A stretch of DNA of 52,345 bases from an uncultured Parcubacteria group bacterium (GCA_903911245.1 CAIWCR010000017.1:1-52345), one strand, 5' to 3'; positions 33,351 to 43,156 are shown, counted from the stretch's first letter. Notes: generated by a model not told the origin, from the letters alone. Numbers and translations are program-made.

Positions 33351-33385
33351 ATTCTTTTAAACCACGAAGGCGAAATTTTTAAATG

Positions 33386-33424
33386 CCTAAAAAATCTTCT
33401 CGCGCCATATCTAGCTCTTGGCGC
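33386..33424 (-). terminator. Possible terminator after the transketolase pair
   Basis: Minus strand GCGCC (33424-33420) with GGCGC (33406-33402), a 13-nt loop, followed by GAGAAGATTTTTTAGG. It lies in the gap after the stop at 33426. Confidence 0.5.
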
Positions 33425-33425
33425 T

Positions 33426-34307
33426 TCATTTATCGGTCAAAACATTTTCAACCCTTGCTTTTATATCACTAGTTGTGAGATGGAAAAAAGCGTCGAGATC
33501 ATTCACTGTTCCGTAACAGTGCGGAAATTCACGAGGCACTCCTATGTACACTATCTCAACGGCTCGCGGAGCAACAGCAGACGAAATATCGACCGCACAA
33601 GCACCACTGTAGTATGGCTCACAGACAATTATCTTATCTCCATTGATATTCTCTCGTAATGCTTCATGATCAAACGGTTGCAATGTCGTGTAGTAAAGAA
33701 TAGTGACGTCCAAATCCCTGCAAGCCTCCTCGACTTTCTGAAGCATTGGACCAACGGCAATAATAGTCGCCCTCCCCCCCTTTTTAATAACATTTGCCTT
33801 CCCGAAAACAACCTCGCGGCTCTCGGGATTATTCTGAGTGGCTAATCTGAAATACGTCGGGCAGCCATTATCATATGACTGTTTAAAAAGAGAGTCGAAC
33901 TCCTTGTCCGTACCAGGAATGACAATTTCCATTCCCGGAATATTTTTCAAAATCCCAACATCTCCGGGGCATTGATGAGTACAACCCCATGACGCCATAT
34001 CATATGAGGCTCCTGTGCTTACAAAGTTTCCGCCCAGCTTCTGATAGCCAAAATCAATTTTGATTTGCTCCAAGGCCCTCTCTACCATAAAAGCATTAAT
34101 GGTATGCACAATCGGAATAAAATCTTGCAACGCCAATCCCGCTGCTATACTCACCATCGATTGTTCGGCAATACCAACATTAATAACTCTATCTGGAAAT
34201 TCTTTCTTTGAATTTCTAAATCCAAACGTTCCTACGTCAGCAAATAAAAGAATGGTACGGTCGTCTCTGATCACCTCCTCAATTGTAAGCGGAAACTGTT
34301 TTTTCAT
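33426..34307 (-). CDS. Transketolase-like, C-terminal (pyrimidine-binding) subunit
   Basis: Half of a split transketolase. Keeps the pyrimidine-binding domain (FPDRVINVGIAEQSMVSIAAGLA near residue 36, where the catalytic Glu of IAEQ binds thiamine) and the C-terminal domain. The 4-nt overlap with the N-terminal half means coupled synthesis. Together they should move two-carbon units between sugar phosphates. In this locus it may supply heptulose or pentose phosphates, or build an unusual branched sugar. Confidence 0.88.
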   Translation of the reverse strand: MKKQFPLTIEEVIRDDRTILLFADVGTFGFRNSKKEFPDRVINVGIAEQSMVSIAAGLALQDFIPIVHTINAFMVERALEQIKIDFGYQKLGGNFVSTGASYDMASWGCTHQCPGDVGILKNIPGMEIVIPGTDKEFDSLFKQSYDNGCPTYFRLATQNNPESREVVFGKANVIKKGGRATIIAVGPMLQKVEEACRDLDVTILYYTTLQPFDHEALRENINGDKIIVCEPYYSGACAVDISSAVAPRAVEIVYIGVPREFPHCYGTVNDLDAFFHLTTSDIKARVENVLTDK

Positions 34308-35032
34308 AATTCTTTTATCATGTCCTCTAATTGTTCTGGGGTGGGATATTTATGCGTCCATTCTGGATTATTTTCCATGATTTTAATCCCCTTTCCTTTA
34401 ATTGTTTCGGCAATAATCGCCGTCGGCTTATCAATACTGCCATGCGTCAGCGCTTTGCATATTTCCTCATGATTATGGCCATCAATCGAGACCGCATACC
34501 AACCAAATGCCTCAAATCTTTTTTCCAAATCATGCGGGTTCAACGCCTCGTCCAATGAATGATTTTGATCCACGATCAAATAAAGATTATTAAGCTTGTG
34601 ATGTGCCGCAATCGCTGCCGATTCCCATATTGTTCCCTCGTTGCATTCACCGTCACCCACAATAACATATACTCTGCCATCTGATTTTTTTATTTTAATC
34701 CCTAAGGCCTCACCTACTGCTATCGGAAAACCATGCCCAAGCGATCCAGTAGACGCCTCAACAGGAAGCTTTGTTCGATCGGGATGCCCCCCAAATCTAC
34801 TTCCATTTTTTCCAAAGTTATCCAACTCTTTAATATCAAAATATCCTTTTTCCGCTAAAGTCACATAAAGCCCTATTGAAGCATGACCCTTGCTCAAAAT
34901 AAATTTGTCATTTTTTTGGAGAATTTTGTCATGCAAGACCCACATCAAGTCCAGGCATGAAAACGCAGCTGGGATATGCCCCTCTTGTGCTTTTGTTGCT
35001 ATTCTTAAGATTTTTTCCTTTAGGTGTTTCAT
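34304..35032 (-). CDS. Transketolase-like, N-terminal (thiamine-diphosphate) subunit
   Basis: Other half of the split transketolase. Has the TPP diphosphate motif GDGECNEGTIWESAAIAAHHKLNN split over residues 117-140, plus FILSKGHASIGLY and GSLGHGFPIAVGEALG, which are typical. 242 aa fits the N-subunit of two-part enzymes. It follows the alcohol-dehydrogenase gene by 28 nt, so the three genes look like one unit. Confidence 0.9.
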   Translation of the reverse strand: MKHLKEKILRIATKAQEGHIPAAFSCLDLMWVLHDKILQKNDKFILSKGHASIGLYVTLAEKGYFDIKELDNFGKNGSRFGGHPDRTKLPVEASTGSLGHGFPIAVGEALGIKIKKSDGRVYVIVGDGECNEGTIWESAAIAAHHKLNNLYLIVDQNHSLDEALNPHDLEKRFEAFGWYAVSIDGHNHEEICKALTHGSIDKPTAIIAETIKGKGIKIMENNPEWTHKYPTPEQLEDMIKEL

Positions 35033-35060
35033 AAATCAACAGCGAAATTATCCTACAAGA

Positions 35061-36098
35061 TCATTGTAAATCTATCATAATCCTTCCAGCCTGCCCCTTC
35101 CGAACCAAAGCAATCGCCTTATTAATATCTTTAAGCTTCACCCAATGCGAAACAATACCATCAATTTTCAGAATACCAGCATTATACAACTTGATATAAC
35201 GAGGAATTTCGACTGAGGGGGAAAATCCACCACCCTGCGTCGCCTTAAGCACCTTACCAACGCCGCCAAAAAAATGGTTGGCGTTTTCCAGCTCAACGGT
35301 CGCGCCTGGCTTCGGCTGGCCGATCATGATAAACCTTCCCGTGCCACTCAAAAGCGGTATAGTTTCTTTCATACTAGCTGGATTGCCTGACGTATCGATA
35401 ATAACATCAACTTCTTTGATGCCAAGTTTTTTATCAAGCGTTTCCCGTATTTTTTCTTTTTTAACATTAATAAAAAGCGTAGCACCAAGTTCTTTTGCTA
35501 CCTTTCTTTTATTTTCGTGGATATCAATCGAGATAATAGGATAGGCACTCACTAATTGAGCCGCTTTTATTAAATTAATCCCGAGTCCGCCGGCACCAAC
35601 AATCATCACGCTTTCGCCAAGCTTCAAGTCGGCTTCATTATTAATGGTTGCAAGAGCAGTGGAAAGACTACAACCGAGAAGAGCACATAACTCATTAGAA
35701 GTATCTTTCGGCACTGGCGTAATTCGATTTTCCGAAACAATTGAGTATTGGCTAAACGTCGTGATCTTGCCACTCCGTATTGTTTTCCCTTTGAACGTAT
35801 AGGTGGGGAAATCCGATTCAATACCATCGCCCTTGCGCCAATGCATTACCACCTTGTCTCCTTTCTTCACTTTAGTAACTCCAGGACCAATGGACTCAAC
35901 AATGCCACACCCTTCATGGCCAAGTAAATGAGGGACAAAGGCAGCATTGCCTTTATTTCCGGCAATTTCCTGAAGCTGTGAACCGCAAACGCCGCTCACT
36001 AAAATCCTGACCAAAACCTGGCCAAAAGATAAATCACCAAGACCCACTTCAGTAACCGTAAGAGGGTCGTCTATCTTCTCCAAAATAGCAGCCTTCAT
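35061..36098 (-). CDS. Zinc-type alcohol dehydrogenase family protein (345 aa)
   Basis: Medium-chain dehydrogenase: catalytic zinc residues in [10 protein letters not shown] and [15 protein letters not shown] site [17 protein letters not shown] near residue 173. The structural-zinc Cys cluster seen in classical ADHs is not visible. It would oxidise or reduce a sugar alcohol or an aldehyde. Next to a split transketolase in a glycan locus, a role in making a nucleotide-sugar precursor is likely, substrate unknown. Confidence 0.87.
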   Translation of the reverse strand: MKAAILEKIDDPLTVTEVGLGDLSFGQVLVRILVSGVCGSQLQEIAGNKGNAAFVPHLLGHEGCGIVESIGPGVTKVKKGDKVVMHWRKGDGIESDFPTYTFKGKTIRSGKITTFSQYSIVSENRITPVPKDTSNELCALLGCSLSTALATINNEADLKLGESVMIVGAGGLGINLIKAAQLVSAYPIISIDIHENKRKVAKELGATLFINVKKEKIRETLDKKLGIKEVDVIIDTSGNPASMKETIPLLSGTGRFIMIGQPKPGATVELENANHFFGGVGKVLKATQGGGFSPSVEIPRYIKLYNAGILKIDGIVSHWVKLKDINKAIALVRKGQAGRIMIDLQ

Positions 36099-36110
36099 TA
36101 TTGAAAAAGT

Positions 36111-36139
36111 TTGTTTCCTCGTCCATTTTAGGCTAGAAT
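36111..36139 (+). promoter_or_regulatory. Promoter of the 235-aa glycan gene (leaderless)
   Basis: TTGTTT (36111-36116), 17-nt spacer, TAGAAT (36134-36139), ending 7 nt before the ATG at 36147. Confidence 0.6.
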
Positions 36140-36146
36140 CAACTCA

Positions 36147-36854
36147 ATGTCTAGCGTTGTCCTCTATCAGCATTTGGATCTCGGCGATGAGATTATTTGC
36201 AATGGGCTAGTTCGCGAATACTGCAGACACTACGATCAAGTAACCATTTTTGCGAAATTTCACAACTATGCATCAGTAGTATTTATGTTCCGCGATCTGC
36301 GAAATCTCACCATAATAAAAGGCGACCGGATATTCGCTAAAATATTTATTTTCGTAAATGCATTTAGAATTGGCACCTCTAAATATGATGAAGTAAAAAC
36401 GATTGGCTTCCCCAACCTTGATTGGGACGGAGAGCCGTTTGAAAAACAATATTATAAAAACGGTGGCGTTGATTTCATAAAGAAATGGGACAGCTTTTAC
36501 GTCAAACGAGATTTTTCGCGCGAACAGGCTCTTTTCGATAAAATTGCACCAAGAGAAAACTATGCCTTTCTTCATGATGATTCATCACGAAATTTCACCA
36601 TTGATCGAAAAAGAATTGACCAAAAATATACTGTGATTTTCCCCGAAAGAAATCTGACCGATAATGTTTTTGATTACTGCACCCTAATAGAAAAAGCAAA
36701 AGAAATACACGTCATCGATTCCTCTTTTATGTTTTTGATTGACTGTCTCCCCTATCACAATCCCAGCCAAAAGCTTTTCGTGCATCGCTATGCTCGAGTA
36801 GGCCCTATCTGGACACTTCCCGTGCTCAAGAAAAACTGGCAAATTTTATCTTGA
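36147..36854 (+). CDS. Glycan-locus protein, GT-B-like remnant (235 aa)
   Basis: No firm family. It opens VVLYQHLDLGDEIICNGLVREY, similar in rhythm to glycosyltransferase family 9 starts, and its end, KAKEIHVIDSSFMFLIDCLPY, resembles the donor-side segment of the same fold, but the usual middle part is short. It could be a compact glycosyltransferase or an associated protein. It is the only plus-strand gene in this part of the locus, with its own leaderless promoter, and ends before a terminator. Confidence 0.6.
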   Translation: MSSVVLYQHLDLGDEIICNGLVREYCRHYDQVTIFAKFHNYASVVFMFRDLRNLTIIKGDRIFAKIFIFVNAFRIGTSKYDEVKTIGFPNLDWDGEPFEKQYYKNGGVDFIKKWDSFYVKRDFSREQALFDKIAPRENYAFLHDDSSRNFTIDRKRIDQKYTVIFPERNLTDNVFDYCTLIEKAKEIHVIDSSFMFLIDCLPYHNPSQKLFVHRYARVGPIWTLPVLKKNWQILS

Positions 36855-36871
36855 TCTTAAGCCAGCTATGA

Positions 36872-36905
36872 CAAAAAACACCCGGCTCATCGGGTATTTT
36901 TCTTG
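36872..36905. terminator. Bidirectional terminator between convergent genes
   Basis: AAAAAACACCCG and CGGGTATTTTT around GCTCAT; stem ACCCG (36880-36884) with CGGGT (36891-36895) and A/T runs on both sides. It serves the 235-aa gene on one strand and the 60-aa gene on the other. Confidence 0.75.
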
Positions 36906-37069
36906 TCATAGTAATTGAATAATCCATAAATGGAAATAAAAGCTTTTCGTACTTTCGGAAAACGCCTTATGAGCCACCACACAAGGAGTATTGGCGAAAA
37001 AAAGATATAGCCCCAAGCCAATAATATTTTTTCATAAATATCTTCGACTCTATTCCCCTTCTTAATCAT
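36887..37069 (-). CDS. Small membrane protein of the glycan locus (60 aa)
   Basis: Not recognised. The ATG at 37069 comes 7 nt after the stop of the FkbM gene; longer in-frame starts overlap that gene. One long membrane helix (about residues 17-37, WGYIFFSPILLVWWLI) between charged ends. Its stop lies in the terminator hairpin. Resembles the short tails found after glycan-modifying enzymes; may be an anchor or chaperone. Confidence 0.5.
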   Translation of the reverse strand: MIKKGNRVEDIYEKILLAWGYIFFSPILLVWWLIRRFPKVRKAFISIYGLFNYYDKKNTR

Positions 37070-37076
37070 ATTCTCG

Positions 37077-38018
37077 TTATTCGTTTCTCTTACAAAAAAC
37101 AAAATTTTCGAAATCTCGAACGTTCGCGAGATCAATATCAGATATCCGCTCAAGGTCTCCTTCGTAATTTATAGCCCATGATTCATAGCCAAGTTCATAA
37201 AGCTTATCAATAGCGTTACGGGAAAATTTCTTTCCCTTCTCTCCGCCCCAAACTTCCATAACAAGGAGAGGAGAATTATTTTTGAAAAACTCCATCCCGC
37301 CATCTATTACTTTGCCTTCCCCTCCCTCCACGTCCAATTTTATAACGGTCGGCTTCTGATGTTTTTGTAGGTAGGATTGCAGCGTCGTAGATCGAATGCT
37401 CATCTCTTTTATGGTTTCGTTTTGATATGTCTTTGCAACATCACCAATCGTAGTGCCAAAGCCAGCCTTATCGCCCACTTCGTATAAAACCATATCATCT
37501 TCACGGTCCGACAAAGCAATTTCATTTTTATGAAGATTTTTCAATCCCTCAAGGTTTCCCGTGAGGATTCTGAATACGTCGGGCATTGGCTCAAAACAAT
37601 GTATCTCACCCTTCGTAATCAATTCTCCCGCCAACAGAGAATAAAAACCAACACTCGCCCCGATATCGTAAAAAATATCGTCCTCCTTTAGGTATTTAAT
37701 AAAAAACTTAATAAGTCTAAATTCCGGAGGGTCAAAGATAAAACCATAACGCAAGCTACTATCCTTGTTGACGAGAATCTTTTTCCCAAAAAAAGTTGTT
37801 GTTTTTGTTTTCAAAAAACGGAACTTGGTCAATTTTTGAAAAACATACCAAATATATTTTTCTCTCAGAAAAATAATTCTTTTAAATAAGTTTTTATAGC
37901 CTGGCCCGATATATGTATTCCAAAGGGCAAAACGGCTTTCTCTCTCTTTTTCACCAAGAAGAGAAAGGAGGCGCGAGGCCACTCCATCTAATGCCTGATT
38001 ATTGTTATAAGGTCTCAT
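37077..38018 (-). CDS. FkbM-family methyltransferase (313 aa)
   Basis: SAM-dependent O-methyltransferase fold of the FkbM type: DDIFYDIGASVGFYSLLAGE near residue 113, IHCFEPMPDVFRIL, NEIALSDREDD, and IKLDVEGGEGKVIDGG. These enzymes add methyl groups to sugars of surface glycans. One of three in the locus, which suggests a heavily methylated glycan. The N-terminal 100 residues are extra. Confidence 0.87.
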   Translation of the reverse strand: MRPYNNNQALDGVASRLLSLLGEKERESRFALWNTYIGPGYKNLFKRIIFLREKYIWYVFQKLTKFRFLKTKTTTFFGKKILVNKDSSLRYGFIFDPPEFRLIKFFIKYLKEDDIFYDIGASVGFYSLLAGELITKGEIHCFEPMPDVFRILTGNLEGLKNLHKNEIALSDREDDMVLYEVGDKAGFGTTIGDVAKTYQNETIKEMSIRSTTLQSYLQKHQKPTVIKLDVEGGEGKVIDGGMEFFKNNSPLLVMEVWGGEKGKKFSRNAIDKLYELGYESWAINYEGDLERISDIDLANVRDFENFVFCKRNE

Positions 38019-38037
38019 TTAATTATATTCTACCACA

Positions 38038-39207
38038 TCAAAACCGTGTTTCCCAAGCTTTAATAACACCACCTGCAACACAATCCCATGACAATCCTTC
38101 CGCTGTTTTCCGAGCGTTCGTTCCAAGCCTTGAACAGAAATCTCCATCGCCAACAAGTTGTTTCATATAAAACGCTATCCTTTTTACATCGGCTGGATCA
38201 TCCAGAAAAAGGCTATCGTTTCCATTTTCAAGACACTCACACGCACCAGCAAATGCCGGACCAGACGTTATAACGGGAATCCCTGCTGCCATTGCTTCGA
38301 TGATAACCACTCCAAAAATATCTTCAAGTGTCGGAAATACAAATGCATCAGCCGCGGCGCACCAATCCTGAAAATCACTTCGCGCCCCAATAAAGAAAAC
38401 TCTATCTTCGATGTGAGAATTTTTTATTATTTCCCTAAGCGACTCAGGACTATCCTTTCCTGCAACAATTAACTTCACTTTCCGATCACTAACTTCCGCG
38501 AGCGCCTCAATGGCATATTTCAATCCCTTTCTTTTAAATTCATGCCCCGAAAACAGAAAGAGGAAATCATCTTCGGCAAACCCCTCTCTTTTCCGAAGAC
38601 TTTCTCTCATGGCCTTGTTTGGCGAAAATCCCCTTGAATCAACGCCCGTATAAACAACCTTAATTTTCTTTTCTCTCACGGCATACGCTTTTATTATCTC
38701 CCCCTTTGCCTTATTCGAAATCGTAATAATCTGCTTGGCGCCAAACAGAGCGGCAAACCCCTCAATGGCTATAATTACAATATTAAGAGGATATACTGTC
38801 CGTCCACAACGACGCAGAAAACCTTTTATCGTCTTCGGCTCCCTCTCGTTCGAAGCCCTAACTGATTGGCGATGTACGCTATGCATAACAAAAATATCGC
38901 AAAAAAACGAAGGGAGCCCACTTACTATAAACAATCCGTTCGGACTTTTGTTCTTAAATCGAAAATAAAGATAAGAAACTTTTACGGCATTCACCAAAAC
39001 GGTAAGCGGGCGAAAAAAAAGATTGGTATGAAGCTCGATGACTCCATCAAGATCCTTCATGTCGTAGTCGATTTTGGTGACAATTACTGAAACACTATGC
39101 CCAGCACGCCGCAATGCCTGTGCCACTTCGACATTATAGCGTTCAATACCGCCAAGTTTATTGTAACGACCCGCCGAAATACAAATTGCCTGTTTTGTGG
39201 CGTTCAT
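38038..39207 (-). CDS. Glycosyltransferase family 4 (GT-B)
   Basis: GT4 retaining transferase: N-terminal GGIERYNVEVAQALRRAGHSV acceptor domain, KIKVVYTGVDSRGFSPN in the middle, and the donor motif FVFPTLEDIFGVVIIEAMAAGIPVI split over residues 290-315 with the conserved E-x7-E pair. 389 aa is normal. It follows the GT2 gene by 22 nt and precedes the FkbM gene. Confidence 0.9.
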   Translation of the reverse strand: MNATKQAICISAGRYNKLGGIERYNVEVAQALRRAGHSVSVIVTKIDYDMKDLDGVIELHTNLFFRPLTVLVNAVKVSYLYFRFKNKSPNGLFIVSGLPSFFCDIFVMHSVHRQSVRASNEREPKTIKGFLRRCGRTVYPLNIVIIAIEGFAALFGAKQIITISNKAKGEIIKAYAVREKKIKVVYTGVDSRGFSPNKAMRESLRKREGFAEDDFLFLFSGHEFKRKGLKYAIEALAEVSDRKVKLIVAGKDSPESLREIIKNSHIEDRVFFIGARSDFQDWCAAADAFVFPTLEDIFGVVIIEAMAAGIPVITSGPAFAGACECLENGNDSLFLDDPADVKRIAFYMKQLVGDGDFCSRLGTNARKTAEGLSWDCVAGGVIKAWETRF

Positions 39208-39229
39208 ATAACCGTTTCTAATGTCGCGT

Positions 39230-40138
39230 TTATTTTTTCGGACGACATTTATTTAAAAATCGATAAAATCCATACGGAAAACACGAAAGAAGAAGCAAAA
39301 ACATCGATCGTGTGCCCCCTCCTCTTTTTAACGATTCTGAAAAATATTTCCTCGCGTCTCCGGTTCGTCCGGCAAGCATACAAAGATGTCCAAGCTGTTG
39401 CTGTCGGAAAATGACCGCCTTTTTATCTTGGGATATAATTGAAAAATTCTTTTCCAAAACATATTCCAGAGCGCTTATCTGCATACCGAGCTTCTTAGAC
39501 ATGTTTTCCTTGCTTATATTTCCAATATGGAGATTATAGGTCACCAACGGCTCATCCAAATAATATCCTTTCAAAAAATGTCCGCGCACCGTCCAATCGT
39601 TATCTTCCATGGTATATCTGAGGTAGGTATTTTCATCAAATAATCCAATCTTATCAAATGAGCTTTTTCGATAAAGAAGCGAACTTAGCGCACCCATGCT
39701 GATGCCCGCAAGCTTGCTTGGCGAAAGATCGGCAACAGGATGAAGTCTCTCGATTTTTCTTTTTCCTTTTTTCTCATCAAAAACAACATTGGCGGTGTAG
39801 CAAAAATCATATTCCTTATATCGCTCCATAACCGCAATCTGTTTTTCCAATTTCTCCGGCAACCACTCGTCATCAGAATCAAGAAAAGCAAGGTATTCCC
39901 CTTTTGCGCTCCTAATTCCAACATTACGCGCCGTACCCTGTCCGCCATTCTCTTTGTAAAGATAGTGGACACGAGGATCCTTCTCACAATACGCCTTCAT
40001 GACTTCTGCCGTACCATCTTTAGATCCATCATCAACTACAAAAAGTTCCCAATCTTTGTATGTTTGGCCAAGTATGCTTTCCACGGCTTTCGATATCAAT
40101 CTTTCGCGATTATAGGTTGGGATTACGATACTAATCAT
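39230..40138 (-). CDS. Glycosyltransferase family 2 (GT-A)
   Basis: Inverting GT2: MISIVIPTYNRERLISKAVE start, WELFVVDDGSKDGT, GGQGTARNVGIRSAKGEY and the metal-binding DSDDEW. 302 aa. The C-terminal part has CMLAGRTGDARKYFSES-like helices. Adds one sugar to the growing glycan from a nucleotide-sugar donor. Confidence 0.9.
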   Translation of the reverse strand: MISIVIPTYNRERLISKAVESILGQTYKDWELFVVDDGSKDGTAEVMKAYCEKDPRVHYLYKENGGQGTARNVGIRSAKGEYLAFLDSDDEWLPEKLEKQIAVMERYKEYDFCYTANVVFDEKKGKRKIERLHPVADLSPSKLAGISMGALSSLLYRKSSFDKIGLFDENTYLRYTMEDNDWTVRGHFLKGYYLDEPLVTYNLHIGNISKENMSKKLGMQISALEYVLEKNFSIISQDKKAVIFRQQQLGHLCMLAGRTGDARKYFSESLKRGGGTRSMFLLLLSCFPYGFYRFLNKCRPKK

Positions 40139-40203
40139 AAAATGATAGCTGTTATTTTATGTAACTATTATCTATAGTACTCTTTGTGTTATAACATAAC
40201 TCA

Positions 40204-41055
40204 TTATTTGAACAAAATATTGTCAGATTCCTTGCGGTTTTTAAGGCGGGATATCGTTTCAGGAACTTCGTTTCCGTCTTTATCAATCGCATAAAGCGAA
40301 TATCCCATTTCCAAAAGCACGTCCACGGCCTTGAAATATGTTTCCTCTGGTAAAAATTCCATAACGATCTTTGGCTTATGTGAAAGCGTTAAAGACGCAC
40401 CTTTTATAACATCATTTTCTCCTCCTTCTACGTCAACCTTCATAAGGGTGGGAAATATCTTTTCACAATAACAATCAAGGGTGACAACTCTTACTTTTTT
40501 GATTTCGTGCTTGGAGCTCTTCTCTTCTTTCCCAATGCTTACCAATAGCCCGTTGTGCTCTTTTCCAGAATCCAATGAAAGAAAATCTGCCTCTCCGTCA
40601 AATGCGCCAACCGCGGCATTATTCAGAATAGCGTTGGGACAGTTTTTCGATAAAATTTCGAACACTGAAGAGGTCGGCTCGAATGAATGTGCCCGTGCGC
40701 CAAGACGGCTAGCAATTACTGTATAATAACCATAATTGGCGCCGATATCAAAAAAAATATCGTCCTTGTTTAAGTTTTTTATAAGATATTTCGCCAATCT
40801 GATCTCTGGATCGGCGCTCAGAAGTCCACACAAATAAAAATCCATGTAATATCCCTCCGTAAAAAACGAGTCTCCCGTGAAGAGCCTATTTTTGACAACG
40901 TATCTCAACTGAAACGCCTTATCAAGAAATTTAGAAAAAACTATTCTGAGAGGATATTTTCTTATTTTTTCCAATGGACCTGTATTAAAAATCCCTTTCC
41001 CTTTTTCATATTTTACAACAGCCTCCTCAAGAGAGGACAAAAGATTTTGTTCCAT
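40204..41055 (-). CDS. FkbM-family methyltransferase (283 aa)
   Basis: FkbM fold: DDIFFDIGANYGYYTVIASR near residue 95, HSFEPTSSVFEIL, ILNNAAVGAFDG and LMKVDVEGGENDVIKGA. Second of three in the locus. Its N-terminal region resembles that of the protein at 37077, so the two may be recent paralogues with different acceptors. Confidence 0.87.
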   Translation of the reverse strand: MEQNLLSSLEEAVVKYEKGKGIFNTGPLEKIRKYPLRIVFSKFLDKAFQLRYVVKNRLFTGDSFFTEGYYMDFYLCGLLSADPEIRLAKYLIKNLNKDDIFFDIGANYGYYTVIASRLGARAHSFEPTSSVFEILSKNCPNAILNNAAVGAFDGEADFLSLDSGKEHNGLLVSIGKEEKSSKHEIKKVRVVTLDCYCEKIFPTLMKVDVEGGENDVIKGASLTLSHKPKIVMEFLPEETYFKAVDVLLEMGYSLYAIDKDGNEVPETISRLKNRKESDNILFK

Positions 41056-41074
41056 AAAATTCCTGTATTTCTAA

Positions 41075-41821
41075 TTATAAAGGCTTACATATAAAAACCT
41101 CTTCACAATCACAATAGAGCTTGCAATCATAAGGCGCGATCTCGTTCAGAACCCTGGGGAGCTCGGTTTTATCTTCCGGTTTGTGATAGGCAGACATGGC
41201 AATAATTGGTTTGCATCGTTTTATTGTCTCAGCAGCACCCTTCAAGACGTTTGCTTCATAGCCTTCGGTGTCGATTTTAATGAAGTCAACGGAAAAACTT
41301 AGAGAATCAATGGTCTTCATTTGAATAGGAGTTCCGCCTTCGCCGATATGATTCTGTCCCGGATCGGAAGTAATGACAAAAGACGACATTCCATCCTTTT
41401 CGCCAAGAGCAGAACCAAACACCTTTATATTCGAATAATAACGTGCGTTCTCTTTTAATGCTTCAAGTGTTGCAGGGGTCGGTTCAAAAGCATAGATAGT
41501 CGCGCCAGCATACTTCGAAGCGACAAAAACGGAAAACATGCCTAGATTCGCTCCTGCATCAATAACAATTGCGCCATCTTTTATCAACTCGGCATGATAC
41601 TGATTTGAATCAACTATCTCTTGCTTCAAAGAAGCGAACCCAAAATCCCCCCCATCGGGAACAATGAATTGGTTGCCAAATAATTTCTTTATTACTCTTC
41701 TTTTTTCCTTTATAGAACGCCAAGAATACGGAAGAAGGGCCTGATAAAAATCAAAAAAAGAAACCTTCCCTTGGAGGAAAAATTTCAACGCATAATATCT
41801 GAACATTATTCTCTTTTTCAT
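41075..41821 (-). CDS. FkbM-family methyltransferase (248 aa)
   Basis: FkbM fold with AIVIDAGANLGMFSVFVASK near residue 85, IYAFEPTPATLEAL and FIKIDTEGYEANVLKGA. Third and most different of the three in the locus. It follows the guanylyltransferase gene by 22 nt and is in the same minus-strand run. Confidence 0.86.
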   Translation of the reverse strand: MKKRIMFRYYALKFFLQGKVSFFDFYQALLPYSWRSIKEKRRVIKKLFGNQFIVPDGGDFGFASLKQEIVDSNQYHAELIKDGAIVIDAGANLGMFSVFVASKYAGATIYAFEPTPATLEALKENARYYSNIKVFGSALGEKDGMSSFVITSDPGQNHIGEGGTPIQMKTIDSLSFSVDFIKIDTEGYEANVLKGAAETIKRCKPIIAMSAYHKPEDKTELPRVLNEIAPYDCKLYCDCEEVFICKPL

Positions 41822-41843
41822 ATTGGCTTCATATTACCATGAC

Positions 41844-42575
41844 CTAGAAAGTAAGAAAACTAGGATTTTTTCTAAGATATTCTTCCACCTCCTTCCATTT
41901 TTCAAACGTGTCAATCCCCTTTGAATAATCAATGCATTCGTATGCGTAAAACAATTCCCCGCGGAAAAGTATATTGGGCAACAATTGCCTTCCGATTTCA
42001 TAATATTTTTCAGAGGGAACGTCTGCGAGAATTTCTTTTTGTAAAATAAAAATCCCGCGCATACGATAAGCATTTGAATAGGTCCTCGAATGAGGCTTCG
42101 GATGGACAGCAATAAATTTTTCGTTTTGATCAATCTCGGCGACATCAGCATCGTCATAATGTTCCGTCTTTGTCATTCTCTGCATTCCAATAGCGCACTT
42201 CTTTTCATTCCACGCATCCTCCATCCTTCCATAATCAACCAAACTGAAAGTATCCCCATATATCAAGAAAAAGCTATCATCAAGCATCTTTTCGAAGCTT
42301 TTCACGCCTCCGGCAGTGCCCAATATTTCCGGCTCAAAATGATAATGTATTTTTACACCCCACCGGGAACCGTCACCAAAATAATCCGTAATAACATCGG
42401 GCAAATAGTGGAGGTTTATAAAAAACTCTTGGACACCGTATTTCTTGAATTGCATAATGTGCCACTCAAGCATTGGCTTGCCAAGAATCGGAATCATCGG
42501 CTTCGGCATTGTGTCGGTATATGGACGCAAACGCGTACCAAGTCCCGCACAAAGAATGACTGCCTGTTTAATCAT
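41844..42575 (-). CDS. hddC: Sugar-1-phosphate nucleotidyltransferase (HddC-like)
   Basis: Forms GDP- or other NDP-sugars from sugar-1-phosphate. Motif AVILCAGLGTRLRPYTDTMP at residues 5-24, KPMIPILGKPMLEWHI, and FFLIYGDTFSLVDY. 243 aa, as in heptose-1-phosphate guanylyltransferases. The 4-nt overlap with the upstream heptose-bisphosphatase gene and the neighbouring HddA kinase make GDP-D-glycero-alpha-D-manno-heptose the most likely product. Confidence 0.82.
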   Translation of the reverse strand: MIKQAVILCAGLGTRLRPYTDTMPKPMIPILGKPMLEWHIMQFKKYGVQEFFINLHYLPDVITDYFGDGSRWGVKIHYHFEPEILGTAGGVKSFEKMLDDSFFLIYGDTFSLVDYGRMEDAWNEKKCAIGMQRMTKTEHYDDADVAEIDQNEKFIAVHPKPHSRTYSNAYRMRGIFILQKEILADVPSEKYYEIGRQLLPNILFRGELFYAYECIDYSKGIDTFEKWKEVEEYLRKNPSFLTF

Positions 42576-43156
42576 TTTTTTGTTTCTCTTTTAATAATTG
42601 TAGCTGCTGTAAGAATGTTTTTTGCTATAAAATCAGGCTTCCCATTATGCTGCCATGAATCTCCTCCTCCATGTCCCGTCTTTACCAATATCATTTTTAC
42701 TTTCGCACGATTGCCGGCCAAAACATCTTGAGTGCTATCGCCAATAAGAAAACTTTTTTTGAGATCGATAGAATGTTCTTTTGCGGCCTCCAAAATCATT
42801 CCTGGTTCAGGTTTCCTACATGTACAAACTACGCGATATTTTTTCAGATTAGCATTCGCATGATGAGGGCAAAAATAGAAAGCATCGATGCGGGCATCCT
42901 TTTTTGAAAGCCTTTTGACAAGAACATCATGAATATGTACCACTTCGTTTTCCGTAACAATACCGCGCGCTACCACCGGCTGATTAGTAACAACGATAAC
43001 CAAAAATCTAAGCTTGTTAAAAAGTTGAATTGCCTCTGCGGCGCCAGGAATAAGCCTTATTTGATCTGTTCGAGAAAGAAGCTCAACTTGGTGAATAATG
43101 GTCCCATCTCGATCAAGAAAAATCGCTGGATGCCTTACTTTTGTATTAATTCCCAT
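42572..43156 (-). CDS. gmhB: D-glycero-D-manno-heptose 1,7-bisphosphate phosphatase
   Basis: HAD-family phosphatase that removes the 7-phosphate of heptose bisphosphate. HAD motif FLDRDGTIIHQVE near residue 13, and the zinc-binding Cys/His loop CPHHANANLKKYRVVCTC split at 105-122, CRKPEPGM, IGDSTQDVLAG. Matches GmhB. It overlaps the upstream SIS gene by 22 nt and the downstream nucleotidyltransferase gene by 4 nt. Confidence 0.92.
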   Translation of the reverse strand: MGINTKVRHPAIFLDRDGTIIHQVELLSRTDQIRLIPGAAEAIQLFNKLRFLVIVVTNQPVVARGIVTENEVVHIHDVLVKRLSKKDARIDAFYFCPHHANANLKKYRVVCTCRKPEPGMILEAAKEHSIDLKKSFLIGDSTQDVLAGNRAKVKMILVKTGHGGGDSWQHNGKPDFIAKNILTAATIIKRETKK

